Below, in pieces: positions 37,781 through 51,700 of a stretch of 64,000 nucleotides of DNA. Both the position numbers and the translations under genes were made by a program. The notes beneath the pieces were generated by a model. It made no database searches. It was not told where the DNA came from and saw only the letters and a program-made list of their open reading frames with translations. Source of the DNA: Emiliania huxleyi CCMP1516 (Eukaryota; Haptophyta; Isochrysidales; Noelaerhabdaceae); contig NW_005200774.1 in NCBI RefSeq assembly GCF_000372725.1, forward strand, positions 51,069 to 115,068, in the 5' to 3' direction. Every line of letters starts with the position of its first letter. Position 1 is the first letter of the stretch.

Positions 37781-39058
37781 CGCACAACAGAGAGAGAGAT
37801 GCGCTCTGCATGGACCATGGTGGGACATAAAAGAGAGCGAGTACTTGGGCGAGTAGGCCGTGCGGTCAACGCTGCCGCGCGCGACTTTGCGCGCGAGGCG
37901 GCGCAGCTTGAGAACGGCGGTGGGCGAGAAGCCGCCGCCGAACCGCACGCAGTTCGTCACGCAGCCGATGTAGAGCTCTACAGCTCTACAGCGCTCCAGA
38001 GCGCTCTACATCTCTACAGCTCTACACAGCGCTCTACACTCTACATCCTCTACACCCTCCCTCAGCTCGGGGGACGCAGGGCCAGGGGTCACACCCGACG
38101 ACCTCGGGAACTATAGCCGGGGCAGTCGGAGAAGGGGCAACTCCGTGCACTGACGGTCGGCCGCCAGAAAACACGCCTGCGTGGATCGCGTCACACCAAT
38201 CCTCAAACTCCCCCAACATTCCCCTGACAGCAGCGCCCCACGGCGTGGCCGTGGGCTGCGAGGTCACTCGGGGTGACCCAGGGGGCGGCGGGGGAGCACT
38301 CTCCCGCCGGAGTAGCGGGCGGTCTTCCCGCTACTCGCTCGTAGCCCACCACCTTCCCGACAGCCCCACCCACTCGGTTTGTCCTCACTTCTCCCCCCTG
38401 CCCCGCCCCCCTTCAGGCAAGGCCCTGGCCACCAAAATCGCGCTCTGCGCTCCGGGAACGGGCAGCAGCGCGACGCAGTTCGAGAGCGAGCGGCGGCGGC
38501 GGCTTAGCACCAACCATGTCAGTGCAGGGGCTTGCTGCGTGGGCCTACTGTCTGAATACGTTTTCCACGTATTCCAAATGACCTCCCAGAGGCCTGTATT
38601 CCACCCGTATTCCACCCGTATTCCACGTATTCCATGGAATACGCCGTATTCCAAGCTCCAAAAATGGACGTATTCCGTATTATAAATTTTCTTCGCTCCG
38701 CGAATTCAGACAGTAGGCTGGGCCCCCGCCACCGGACTCCGTCGGGCTTGCGTCTCCCTGCCCGCTGAGGGGAGCGCAGTGTGTGTGTCCATGTCTGTGT
38801 CTGTGTCTGTGTCCCTGTCGTGTCGTGTGTGTCGTGTGTGACTCTCGCAAGCTCGCCTCCCACATCGTCCATCCATCGACCGAGTGCGAGCCATGCAGCG
38901 TGCTCGCAGTGCCGCTCGCAACGTCAGGGGTCGTCCGAGGATTCCTCTAGGGCCCCTGCACGAAAAAAAAGTCTCGCTAGTCGCTCCCCAACGCGGCCAA
39001 AGGATATCCACCTCGAGAACCTCGAGAGAACAGCACCGAAAAGAAATCGCGCGCGGCG
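37781..39058. other. Gene-free region with several satellites
   Basis: No supported gene. It contains a CTCTACAG repeat (37970-38060) and CGTATTCCACC repeats including the palindrome CGTATTCCATGGAATACG (38595-38690). A short protein-like stretch after an AG at 38415 (GKALATKIALCAPGTGSSAT) could be a stray exon. (TG)n-like DNA at 38775-38840 precedes the next gene. Confidence 0.5.
38595..38690. repeat. Tandem CGTATTCCAC repeat with internal palindrome
   Basis: Five CGTATTCCA units, one in inverted orientation producing CGTATTCCATGGAATACG. Confidence 0.85.
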
Positions 39059-41209
39059 ATGCAGTCGCTTCGCATGCATCGCGCCTGCTTGTTACTCTCG
39101 GCCGTCGCTGTCCGCGGCTTCCACAGCGTACCGCCTCCGCAGCGGCAGCCCGCCGTCGCGCGCTCTCCGCAGCGCCGCGCTGTCGCCCTGGCCAGCGGCG
39201 GCGCCGCCGCCTCTGCGACGGCCGCCGAGGCCAGGCTGCTCGAGCTGCTCTCCGGCACTGAGGGCCGCGGCGCGGCGATGACGGCGGACGAGGACGCCGA
39301 GGTGCACCGCCTGGCAACCGAACTTGAGGCCGACAGCACGTCTGGCGCCACCAACGACTCGCCGCTGCTGCCTGGGCGTTGGCGGGTGCTCTACCAGGGC
39401 AAGCCTGGCGGCGAGAGGACGGAGTTCTTCTCCCTCGAGTCGTGGCGCAAGTATCTCTCTGGAGACGGCCCGTCCCCGATCCAAAACCTCGTCTCGGGGT
39501 CGTCGACTGTCTCGCGGCTCTACCAAGTCGTCGAGCTGAGCGAGGGCGGCGAGGCGGGCCGCATCAACAACGTGGTCGACCTCTCTCCGCGGGCGGTCAT
39601 CGCCATCGAGGCGCAGCTCGTGGGCAAGCCATCGCCCAGCCGGCTCAGCTTCCGCTTCAGCGGCGGGCGCGTGCTCGTGCGCACCCTCTGGAACGCCACC
39701 CTCAACCTGCCCTACCCCGTCCCCTTCGCCCTGCTCGGCGACAACGCAAAGGGCTGGCTGCAGTCAGACTACCTCTCGCCCTCGCTCCGCCTCTCGCGCG
39801 GAAACAAGGGCTCGCTCTTCGTCCTCGTCCCCGAGCCGCAGCCCGACGACCCGGAGCTCGAGGCGCTGCTTCAGCCGCCGCCGCCGCCGCCGCGCCGCGC
39901 CGCGGCCGCCTCCCTGACCAAGGAGCCGGTCCTCATCTGCCCCGCCCAGTTCGGGACCGAGGCGGACTACGCGGAGCTCGTCGCCGCCCTCGAGGCGCGC
40001 GGCCACCCGGTCGGCGTCGCGCCTCTCGTCTTCACCGACTGGCTGCAGATCCTCAAGTCGATCCCAACCCCAGAGTACTGGCGCGCCGACCTCTCGCCCG
40101 ACCAGGCGCTGCCGAGCTCTCGGCCAGCGCTCGGCCATCTCTCGGCTATCTCTCGGTCAGCTCTCGGCCAGCTCTCGGCCAGCGCTCGGCTATCTCTCGG
40201 TCAGCTCTCGGCCAGCTCTCGGCCAGCTCTCGGCCAGCGCTCGGCTATCTCTCGGTCAGCTCTCGGCCAGCTCTCGGCCAGCTCTCGGCCAGCTCTCGGC
40301 CAGCGCTCGGCTACCTCTCGGTCAGCTCTCGGCCAGCTCTCGGCCAGCGCTCGGCTATCTCTCGGCTATCTCTCGGTCAGCTCTCGGCCAGCTCTCGGCC
40401 AGCGCTCGGCCATCTCTCGGCCAGCTCTCGGCCAGCTCTCGGCCAGCTCTCGGCCATCTCTCGGTCAGCTCTCGGCCAGCTCTCGGCCAGCTCTCGGCCA
40501 GCTCTCGGCCAGCTCTCGGCCATCTCCCGACTATCTCCCGACTATCTCCCGACTATCTCTCGGCTCGATCTCAGCCGGTGAGCCGTCTCGACGCCCTCCT
40601 CCCCTCCCCTCCTCCGACCCCTCCCTGCAGGCGCTGCCCTTCTACTACAAGGCGATCGAGGCCGGCGCGGCGGCGCTGCGAAACGAGTACCCCGGCCGCA
40701 AGGTCCAGCTCCTCGCACACTCGATCGGCGGCTGGATCAGCCGCGCGTACCTCGGCCAGCTGCCCGCCGAGGAGCGCTCCGCCACCTTCTCCGCCCTCGC
40801 CACGCTCGGCACGCCACACGCGCCGCCGCCGGAGGGCTTCTTCCGCACCATCGACCAGACGCGCGGCCTGCTCCGCTTCGTCGAGGAGCGCTACCCCGGC
40901 GCCTTCCACCCGGAGCTCCGCTACCTCACCGTCGGCAGCAGAGCGCAGCGGGGCGCGCTGCCGGGCGGCGGCGCCGGCCTCGTCGGCGGCGCGCTCGCGT
41001 ACGCCTCGTACCTGCCGCTCGGGGGCGAGGGCGGCGTCGAGGGCGACGGAATCACGCCGCTGCGGTGCGCACACTTGGACGGCGCCGAGCAGCGGGAGGT
41101 TGACGCGTACCACATCGCCTTTGTGCCCGGGAGCGGCACGCGGCTGCTGGGCTGCCGCTGGTACGGCTCGCCAGACGTGGTGGGCGAGTGGGCGGACTTC
41201 TTGCGGTGA
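39059..41209 (+). CDS. PAP/fibrillin domain fused to a PGAP1-like lipase
   Basis: Exons 39059-40105 and 40631-41209 give about 541 aa. A leader (MQSLRMHRACLLLSAVAVRG) suits plastid targeting through the secretory route. Residues about 55-265 fit the PAP/fibrillin plastoglobule fold (SPLLPGRWRVLYQGKPGGER, VSRLYQVVELSEGGEAGRIN, NVVDLSPRAVIAIEAQL). The second part is an alpha/beta hydrolase (EPVLICPAQFGTEADYAELV, then the nucleophile elbow LLAHSIGGWISRAYLG, LATLGTPH, and a late DAYHIAFVPGSG His). Inferred role: acyl-lipid hydrolysis at plastoglobules or thylakoids. The intron is 525 nt of satellite, GC-AG, a multiple of three and free of stops in this frame. Confidence 0.78.
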   Translation: MQSLRMHRACLLLSAVAVRGFHSVPPPQRQPAVARSPQRRAVALASGGAAASATAAEARLLELLSGTEGRGAAMTADEDAEVHRLATELEADSTSGATNDSPLLPGRWRVLYQGKPGGERTEFFSLESWRKYLSGDGPSPIQNLVSGSSTVSRLYQVVELSEGGEAGRINNVVDLSPRAVIAIEAQLVGKPSPSRLSFRFSGGRVLVRTLWNATLNLPYPVPFALLGDNAKGWLQSDYLSPSLRLSRGNKGSLFVLVPEPQPDDPELEALLQPPPPPPRRAAAASLTKEPVLICPAQFGTEADYAELVAALEARGHPVGVAPLVFTDWLQILKSIPTPEYWRADLSPDQALPSSRPALGHLSAISRSALGQLSASARLSLGQLSASSRPALGQRSAISRSALGQLSASSRPALGQRSATSRSALGQLSASARLSLGYLSVSSRPALGQRSAISRPALGQLSASSRPSLGQLSASSRPALGQLSASSRPSPDYLPTISRLSLGSISAGEPSRRPPPLPSSDPSLQALPFYYKAIEAGAAALRNEYPGRKVQLLAHSIGGWISRAYLGQLPAEERSATFSALATLGTPHAPPPEGFFRTIDQTRGLLRFVEERYPGAFHPELRYLTVGSRAQRGALPGGGAGLVGGALAYASYLPLGGEGGVEGDGITPLRCAHLDGAEQREVDAYHIAFVPGSGTRLLGCRWYGSPDVVGEWADFLR
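40106..40630 (+). repeat. 525-nt satellite intron (CTCTCGGCCAG)n, frame-neutral
   Basis: About 37 units of 11-12 bp alternating CAGCTCTCGGC and CTATCTCTCGG types, then a pyrimidine tract and CTGCAG. AG-GCGCTGCC stands at both ends. Each unit ends in a pyrimidine-CAG like a 3' splice site. Confidence 0.9.
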
Positions 41210-41609
41210 CGGCACATACATCGAGATCTCTGCGGGACACCAGTAGATTTGTTGAGTGGAGATCGTAGATGCCGATCAGAGATCTTCCACACACAGCATC
41301 TCTCACAAAACTCAGAGGTCTTTAACTGAAGATAGAGATCTTGAGCTGCCGCCATCGGCACCTCGTCCTCGAGATCTCAGGCCGGAGACGGAGATGTTGA
41401 CTTCGCGCCGCAAAGGCGAGCTCGAGAATCGTGTGGCCGACTGGAGATTGCAAAATGGCGCGAAAAGAGGGTGGAGATCCGCTTGAAGGTGTGAAAGGAA
41501 AAGAGCACCGTGGAAGGACGACGATCCCTCCCCTGACACGCCTCCCCCACGAGATTGGAGATTGGAGATCGGAGATGAAGATCGGAGCTGAGCCCTGGCC
41601 TCGACACCT

Positions 41610-41815
41610 CGACACCAAACCTCGACACCAACTCGACACCTCGACACCCCATGCCAACTCGACACCCTCGACACCCCTCGACACCCCTCGACACCATCTA
41701 GGCTGGTACCACGCTCGTCCGTGTCAAGGTGCCAAACTCGACACCTCGACACCGCTCGACACCGCTCGACACCGCTCGACACCGCTCGACAACCGCTCGA
41801 CACCGCTCGACACCT
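41610..41815. repeat. CTCGACACC minisatellite
   Basis: Units of CTCGACACC and CGCTCGACACC repeat in two blocks, 41610-41695 and 41740-41815. Confidence 0.9.
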
Positions 41816-42427
41816 CTGATGATCTAACACAGCAGAGACGTAGACCCATTTGGAGTCACAGAGTTAGAAAATCAGGGTTGCAGCAGCAATACTTGGCTGG
41901 CAGTACTTTTATCCCTCAGTTGCAGCCTCTCAAAAGTTCTAGGTCAAGTTGCGGCTCAGTTGCACCCCCCTGTTGATGTAGCAAACATGGCAGTACTCAG
42001 GTAGCCCTCAGGTGCTGCACAGCACCTTGTACAGTGGCAATGAATCCTCACACCAGTGAGCTTGTGCCATGAGTGCAGACCTGTGGTCCATTGCGCTTTG
42101 TGCACTGGCGACGCTCGGCTGAATGCGCCACCGCAAGCACCACCTCCGACCGCACAACCCATGCTGTGCCCGTGACCACCAGCTGTAATAGAGTAGAGGT
42201 GAGGGTCGGTCTTGGAATTTCAAAGCCAATGTTGAACCAAAGGATGAAGGATCCAGACCACGATGACAGAAACGGCCCGGAAAGCACCGAGGTTGATATT
42301 ACCTTCGTTCGGTTTGGGACGGGACGGGGAACTTTTGCGAGTGGGCAGGGGACTGCAGGGGGACAGGGGGAGGGAGGCCCAGCGAGGGGCTGCGGCTGGA
42401 TCCTAATGCGCGGGTGGACTAAAGACG

Positions 42428-42600
42428 CACTAAACCTCGCTAAATCTGGATGTAAAGTCGCAGTGAACTCGCGCTAAATTTGCGCTAAATTTGCGCTAAA
42501 GTTGCGCTAAATTTGCACTAAAGTTGCGCTAAATTCGCACTAAAGTTGCGCTAAATTCGCGCTAAAGTGCGCTAAAGATGCAGTAGATAAACACTTCACA
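42428..42600. repeat. GCGCTAAATTT / GCGCTAAAGTT satellite
   Basis: A 12-bp unit with TTT/GTT variation over about 170 bp, AT-richer than the surroundings. Confidence 0.9.
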
Positions 42601-42869
42601 CCGCACTAAATTTAGACCCAAGCGCCCTCCTTTACATTGCCTCCCCCCGACCGACTATGGAGGACCCGTCGCCAGACGACGCAGGGCAGACGACGGTGAG
42701 GCGGAGCAGTCGCGCAGGGCGAGACGAGGGAGGGAGCAGGACGTTGCGGAGATCAGCAGGAGGATGTACGAAGAGATTAGGAGCAGCAGGGACCCGAGGG
42801 ACCAGGTGGAAGACGGCTAGTGCTAGTCCCCCATCGGGAGGACGACCCCGGCTAGTCGCCGAACCACAC

Positions 42870-42965
42870 CCACAAAGAACCCTGCACAAAGACCGCAGGG
42901 CGGGGACCTGTTCCTTTTTACCCATCTCCTAGTAGAGGTGTCCGTTTTATTTATTTATTTACTAT
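42870..42965 (+). repeat. Dispersed repeat, copy 3 (diverged)
   Basis: The order CCCTGCACAAAG, GGCGGGGACCTGTTCCTT, ACCCATCTCCT, GAGGTGTCCGTTT, TATTTATTTATTTA parallels the copies at 13300-13400 and 47905-48010. Confidence 0.55.
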
Positions 42966-43190
42966 CAAGAAAGACACCGAAAAAAGTCGCCGCTGCAGTC
43001 CACGACGAGCCAGCCTGCTGCCGGCTCGCACGGCAGCCTCTTCCTATGGACCAGCCTCGACTTCCATACAGTCAACATTTTGTCGCTGCGTGCTCGTGGT
43101 GAGCTGTGGCGGCGGTCGAAGTTCGCCCAGATTCGGTGACGAGCGCCGGACGATAGTACCGCCTCTGTTCGCCCTGTGCATGTCAGGCCA

Positions 43191-43232
43191 GGCTGCAGCA
43201 GGGCACTACCAACGTGCTGCCCTGCTGCAGCC
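43191..43232. repeat. Perfect 15-bp hairpin
   Basis: GGCTGCAGCAGGGCA pairs with TGCCCTGCTGCAGCC across a 12-nt loop. Pairing continues with GTCAGG/CCTGAC outside a 3-nt bulge. Confidence 0.85.
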
Positions 43233-44082
43233 TGACTTTGCCCACTGTGCACAGTCGCCAGAGCACCACCACCGCCCGGCATCGTGTCACGGCGAGCTCC
43301 TTCTGCGCCCGCTCGCGAGGCTCTCGCGCTGGCACACTTTGGCCATCTGCTGCTCGCGTTCGGCGAGCTCTTCTCCGCACTCCTGCCACGGTGCCGTCAC
43401 CACACACCTTCTGGCTGGCCTGAGCCGCGCGGGGTCGCCGGCGGGGGCAACGCGTCGACCTCTCTCTCTGGCGCACCACGGGCCGCAACGGCCTGCGAGC
43501 AGCGTGCGCGAGGAGGCAGTGTGCCGGCACAGTCGAGCCGGAGCATCGGGTTCTTGATGCTTCTGGGGTCAAGTTTGACCTTATGTGGTATAATATGCAA
43601 CAATAATGCTATGCTCTCACCCAGCCTTTTGAGATATGATCCCTCAAAGTCGAATTTTCGTTTACTGGTGACCATAGTACCGTTTGTCTTGTTTGCGTTT
43701 CTTCAAACGAATCCTTTAAAGTCTCGACAATCACTCAGCTGCTTATGTGGCACCGCAGAGGCTCCCTTGGGGATGCCTGAGGCCACCCCAACCACACACT
43801 AAGCCGTACGTAGACGAATTGGGCGCTACTTTTTTCGTTTACCCACATTATGCGAGTACCTCTCTCTCTACTAGCGTCGGAGCCAAGAAACCACGGCGTG
43901 GGGTGGGTGAGGGGTGTGGAAAGGCTAAGAAACGGCGGCGGCGCCAGCGCTGTTTTTCTTAATGCCCGCAACCCACTCCAAAAGAAAGACACTTCGGATG
44001 TTTCCGCGAAATTTATACGTCAGTTCGGGGCCCTTGCTTTGCGCCGGGCATCCATCAGAAGCCGCTGTCGGGTACAGTCCAC

Positions 44083-44829
44083 ATGCTCTCCTTCCTCGCG
44101 CCGCTCAGCATCTCGCTTGCCTTCCTCGCCGGCGTCCGCCCGCCCGTCACGGCCGCTCGCGCGCGTATCGTCGCCACCGCCCCCGAGCAAGCCACCGAGG
44201 CAAAGCCTGCGGTGAAGCCAGCCGCTGCTGACTGGCTTCCTCTCGGCAAGTACCGCTTCTCCGACGACACCGTCGGGTCCGGAGCGCAGCCGACAGAGGG
44301 CGACGTGGTCGTGCTGCACTACTCCGTGAAGTTTGCGAGCGGCGAGGAGCTTGGCTCCTCGCGCGGCCGCTTCCCCCTGACCTTTGCGCTCGGCAAGCAC
44401 GATGTCGAGATCTTTGCCGACGCGCTTCGAGGCTCTTTCGAATCGGGCGCGGAGCCGATGAAGATCGGCGGCCGCCGCCGTGTGCAGGTTCGCTGGAACC
44501 AGATCCCGCCGCTGCAGCGGCCAAACGTGCCCAAGGACCAGGAGGGCGAGCCGCTGGTGGTCGACCTCGAGCTGGTCCGCGTCGAGACGGGCGCGCTCGC
44601 GCAGCTCATCTCGGTCCTGCCGCCGGGCGAGCGGCGCAAGACCATCCTGCGCACCCTCTTCGCCCTCTCCTTCCTCCCCTACCTCCTCCCCAACGACCAA
44701 CGGCCGCCCGGGTTCCGCTTCGGCGACCCGGTGGCGATTGGCGAGGCGCGGATCGAGCGGCAAGAGGCGGCTAGCAGCTCGCTCTTCCTCGGCGGTGACG
44801 GCAGCTCGCTCGACTCGCTCTTCCCCTGA
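44083..44829 (+). CDS. FKBP-type peptidyl-prolyl isomerase with leader
   Basis: A single exon of 248 aa. The leader MLSFLAPLSISLAFLAGVRP followed by an Ala/Pro/Lys stretch suggests secretory or plastid-lumen targeting. The FKBP core is YRFSDDTVGSGAQPTEGDVV, VLHYSVKFASGEELGSSRGR, FPLTFALGKHDVEIFADALR, ESGAEPMKIGGRRRVQV. The G-x-x-M-K-x-G-G-x-R-x-x-x-V motif and the V-x-V-H-Y start are diagnostic. Some aromatic residues of the active pocket are replaced, so catalysis may be weak, as in many lumenal FKBPs. The C-terminal 70 residues (TILRTLFALSFLPYLLPNDQ) hold a hydrophobic segment beyond the family core. Confidence 0.8.
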   Translation: MLSFLAPLSISLAFLAGVRPPVTAARARIVATAPEQATEAKPAVKPAAADWLPLGKYRFSDDTVGSGAQPTEGDVVVLHYSVKFASGEELGSSRGRFPLTFALGKHDVEIFADALRGSFESGAEPMKIGGRRRVQVRWNQIPPLQRPNVPKDQEGEPLVVDLELVRVETGALAQLISVLPPGERRKTILRTLFALSFLPYLLPNDQRPPGFRFGDPVAIGEARIERQEAASSSLFLGGDGSSLDSLFP

Positions 44830-45173
44830 GCCGACTCCCTCCCCCGCGCATCGTTTGTGAAGTCAACCTGTGAGAATCATTGTGACCCCGCCACTCTGTC
44901 CACTTCCGTGTCCCACCCCGCCCACCTCCTGTCATTAGCGATGTTAGCGGCCCGTCGCAAGTGTATCATACGCTCTCGTCAGCGTTGGCGTTTCACCCCT
45001 TTATAACTTGTATAGCTCTCGGCTTTGCGTCTCTACTCGACCCTCGAGTCTCGGACCTCGGAGGAGCGACACGTGTGGCGACTCACTCGCGGCGCCAGTC
45101 AATCTCTCTATCTCTGTGCCTGCATGCCATGTATGTCCGGTGTGCGCGTCGCCGTCGCCACCTCCGCTCAGCC
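44830..45173. other. Intergenic, no gene seen
   Basis: 344 bp between convergent genes. Nothing recognised. Confidence 0.45.
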
Positions 45174-47686
<2,513 letters not shown>

Positions 47687-48753
47687 GGGTTTCCGTGCAC
47701 GTTGTGCGAGCGCAGGCGCGCGCAGGCCCCGAAGAGAGAAAAGAATTTCACAACAAAGGCGAGAGAAAAGAATTTAAACAAGCAGGGTATGCGGCGCGCT
47801 CGGCATGAAGGAGCAGTTCGAGGCGGCGATGGCGGCGGGCGAGCTGCTCGAGATGCTCGAGAGCTTGCCGCGAGGGCGGTCGAGGCCTCCGTTCGGCTGA
47901 TGCGCGGTTACAACGGCACGAAAATCCTGCAAAGGTGGGGACGTGTCTGTCCTCGACCCAGCCCTAGCTTGGGATGTCCGTTGTATTTATTTATTTATTT
48001 AATTTAAACAAGCAACTCTCGCTCACAGCAGACAGGCTCGACACAGGTGCGAACTGGCGCGTGCTAGTACTATCACAGGCACACCACCGGAGCCGCCTAA
48101 GCGACTCCGTTAAGAACGGCAATGCACTTAGCACCGTGCACAATGCCGCTGTCCCCGCACGCTAGCTCGTTCACCGTCTGCCACGCCACGGCGGTGTGGA
48201 GAACGACAGACAAGCATTAATACCGCGTTTTTTTTATTGAGCCGAATGTGAGTTCGAATTCGTAGGAGGCATCTAGAGCAAAATTGAGTCTGCTCAGGTG
48301 TGAACAAAAAGTACACATTATAAGGGTCGAAGGTTTCGAACTGGGGGCCTCCCGCTCGCGGGGCGGCACTCGGCGAAGAGACCTTGGAAGAGAGCGACGG
48401 GGTACCGGCGGGCGACCTCTATAATATAGCATACCGACGCGAAGTGGGGTTCTGTCTCCAGTCTCGGTGGTCGGAGGGGGGGCAAAAAGATACGAATATG
48501 TATTTTTTTCGTGTCTACCAACGCGGTTTCGTGTGTAGGACTCATTGCCGCCCCACAGGGGAGGATGTGGACCCCGCCCTCTCTGCGAGACCGCCGGACG
48601 CAGCGTCGTGTGCGACGCGCGCAGGGTGTGTCAGTGAGACGGCGGGAGCCTCTCCGGCCCGAACGCCTTCGGGTGCGGCGGTGGAGGCCGTGAGAGCTCA
48701 AGACGGCCCTCTCTGCGTGTGTCCCTGGGCGTGGCGACGCGCGTGTCCCCAGG
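47687..48753. other. Intergenic with a dispersed repeat
   Basis: 1.07 kb. A short frame near 47806 (MKEQFEAAMAAGELLEMLES) might be a small exon but leads into the dispersed repeat. No tRNA or other RNA gene could be supported. Confidence 0.5.
47905..48010 (+). repeat. Dispersed repeat, copy 2
   Basis: ATCCTGCAAAGGTGGGGACG, TGTCCTCGACCC, TTGGGATGTCCGTTG, TATTTATTTATTTATT in the same order as on the minus strand at 13300-13400. Both copies can encode a peptide containing LYLFIYL, which reflects the shared DNA. Confidence 0.65.
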
Positions 48754-51700
48754 CTAGGCGGCGACGGCGGCCGACTCCTCTCCCGCCTCCTCCTCCTCGG
48801 GCTCCTTCCACATGCCGTTCTCCTTGATGAGCTCGATCAGCTGGTCGCACGCGTCCTCGTTCGGGATGCCTCGCCGCACCACCTCCTTGCCCACGTACAA
48901 GTCGACCTTGCCCGGCGCGCCACCCACGTACCCAAAGTCGGCGTCCGCCATCTCGCCGGGCCCGTTGACGATGCAGCCCATGATTGCGATCGCGACGCCC
49001 GGCAGGTGGCCTATACTCGCGCAACGAGGGGGGGGGCGGTGGGGGGGCGGGCAATGCACACGGCGCGGGGGGGCGCGGGCGGCGGCCGCCGGTGCGGGAG
49101 GAGATCTGCGCGGTCACCTCCTGCAGGTCGAAGAGAGTGCGGCCGCAAGAGGGGCAGGAGACGAACTCGGTCTTGGTGGAGCGCATCCGCGCGCCCTGCC
49201 GCGGCGCGAAGGAGGCTGAGCGGAGGGGGTGTCTGGGGAGGTGTCTGGGGAGGTGTCTGGGGAGGTGTCTGGGGAGGTGTCTGGGGAGGTGTCTGGGGAG
49301 GTGTCTGGGGAGTGTCGCCTGCAGCAGCCCGAAGGAGGTTGTGCGGAGGAAGTCGGTACCGAACGAGGCGCCCTCCTGCGGCACGATGGCGACGCCGTCG
49401 CCGAGCCCGTCGCAGAGCAGGCCGCCAACCTGGGAGGGCGGCGGAGGCGGGTCTGCGGCGCGGCGGAGGCGGCGCGGAGGGGGAGGGGGGACTGCCGGCT
49501 AGTCTCCTGTGAGCCGAGCTGCAGCGCGAGCTCGTTCCCGTCCGATGGCGGGGGGCGGAAGGCGTGGATGACGGCCGAGTCGATCCCCTCCTGCTCGAAG
49601 AGGGAGAAGACGCGGCGCGAGGCGTGCAGCCGCGAGAGGGAGGGCGGAGGGTCCAGCAGCACGAAAGCGTGCGGCAGCGCCTTCAGCTGGCGCACCTCCT
49701 CGGCGCTCTCCTGAGGCGGCGTCGCGGACGTGTCACGGGCGCGTGCTTGGCAGCCCTCTGGCGGCGCCCCCTCCGCTCGCTCTCCTCGCCGCTCAGGCGG
49801 ACGACGACGCGGCCGGCGCAGGGCGGCGCCGCGCCGCTCGCAGCCTCCTCGAGCGAGACGAGGGCGACTGCGCCTTCGACGGGCGCGGCGGCGAGGGCGG
49901 CGGCGGGGATGACGGGGAGGATGGCGACGTCCATCAGCCGCTTGAGCGTCTGGCGGCCGAGCGTGTCGTCGAGGGGCGGGGGAGCGGAGAGGAGGAGCGT
50001 GTCGGTGGTGGAGATGTCCTTGAAGGGGAGGCCGACCACCTGGTGGGACGCGTCCAAGGACGTGTCCAGGACGTGTCCGGGGCGTGTCCACGGAGAGGGG
50101 TGCACGGAGAGGGGTGCACGGAGGGGAGAGGGCGCCGTCTTGCAGCCGAGGGAGGCGTACAGCTGCTGCGGCTCGCGGAGCGCCTCGGGCTCGACCTACG
50201 GGACGTGTCCGGGACATGTCCGGGACGTGTCTGTGGAGCACGCTCGCGCGTCAGCTTCATGCTCGACCGCGCTCAGCACAGATCCGTCTCGGTTGAGCAG
50301 TCCGCGGTAGTCGAGCTGGTCGCCCTCCTGCGGCGGGGGAGAGGGGGGGGGAGGGCGGTGGTGTGGTGGTGTGTGGGTGGGTGGGGGGGGGGGGGAGGCG
50401 AGGCGCGCAGGAGGAGGGAGGGGGGGGGGGGTGAGGGGGGTGAGGGGGTTGGGTCACCCGCTGCTCCGGCACAGGCTATGGGGTGTCTAGGGGGGCGTCC
50501 AGGAGGTGTCTGGGACGAGCCACCTGCTGCTCCGGCAGCCTGCCCGACCGGCGCGCAAAGGACTGGAAGTCGCGCGAGTCGGTGTACGACGCGACCGCCC
50601 GCTGGCCGGCGAGCTCGGCGGAGTCCGAGTGGCGCGCGGTGCCTGGAGGAGAGGGTCCGGAGAGGGTCGGGCGCGAGGTCCTGCCGAGGCGGTCCGAGCG
50701 GGCGGGCCGGCGCCGATCTCGGCGAGCCGGTTGCACGGCGCGTACTCGCACTCTGGGTCCTCCGTCAGAGAGACGCGGATCGTGTCCCCGAGGCCGTCGG
50801 CGAGGAGGGCGCCGATGCCGATGGCGCTCTTCATGCGGCCGTCCTCTCCCTCGCCCGCCTCGGTCACGCCCAGGTGCAGCGGGTAGTCCCACCCGAGCCG
50901 CCTCATCTCCGCCGCCAGCAGGCGGTACGCCTGCACCATCACCAGCGGGTTGGACGCCTTCATCGAAAAGACAAAGTTGTGGAAGTCGAGCGAGCGGCAA
51001 ATGTCGGCGAACTCGATCGCGGACTCGACCATCCCGCGCGGCGTGTCGCCTACTCGCGGTCTCCCCTCCCCCTCCCCTCCCGCCTCTCGGGCCCCCCTCT
51101 CTCCCCTCCCGCGCGGGTGGGGCGCCGTAAAAGGAGAGGACTCGCGCCGAGAGAGAGCCGTGGTTCGTGCCGATCCGCATCGCCCGGTTCAGCGCCTTGC
51201 ACTTCTCCACCAGGGGCGTGAAGGCCTCGACGAAGAAGGCGCGCTCCTTGAAGTAGTCCTCGTCCGTCTCGTACACCGTCTCCTCAAACGTCTTCCGCCC
51301 GTCCACAAAGTTGCCCGGGTTGATGCGGATCTTCTCGACGGCGTCCGCGACGGCGAGCGCTACCTTGGGCGCGAAGTGCATGTCGGCGCAGAGCGGGATG
51401 TCGTACCCGCGCTCGTCGAGCCCCTTGCGGATCGCCATGCACGCCTTCGCGTCCTTCATCCCCACCACAGTCACCCGCACAAGGTCGAAGCCCTCGTCGG
51501 CGCACTTGATCACCTGCTCGATGGTGCCCTCGACGTCCGACGTGAGCGTCGTCGCCATCGTCTGCCGCACGAGCGGGTGCTCCGAGCCAAACTTGATCGG
51601 GCCGCACTCAACGGTCCGCGTCTCCCGCCGCTTCACCTCGTACAGGTCCGTGGCGTACAGGTCGAGCGGGCCGTACGCGAGATCGCGCGGCGTCTTTCCC

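Larger units (their letters stand above)
41210..44082. other. Long gene-poor region of satellites
   Basis: 2.9 kb without a supported gene. It contains a CTCGACACC minisatellite, a GCTAAATTTGC satellite, a copy of the dispersed TTTATTTATTTA repeat (42870-42965) and a hairpin (43191-43232). Short frames such as 42657-42932 lack family features. Confidence 0.55.

Noticed and set aside
48320..48370. tRNA gene, suggested by GGTTTCGAACTGG
   Set aside because: No cloverleaf could be built: the A-box region and acceptor pairing are missing.
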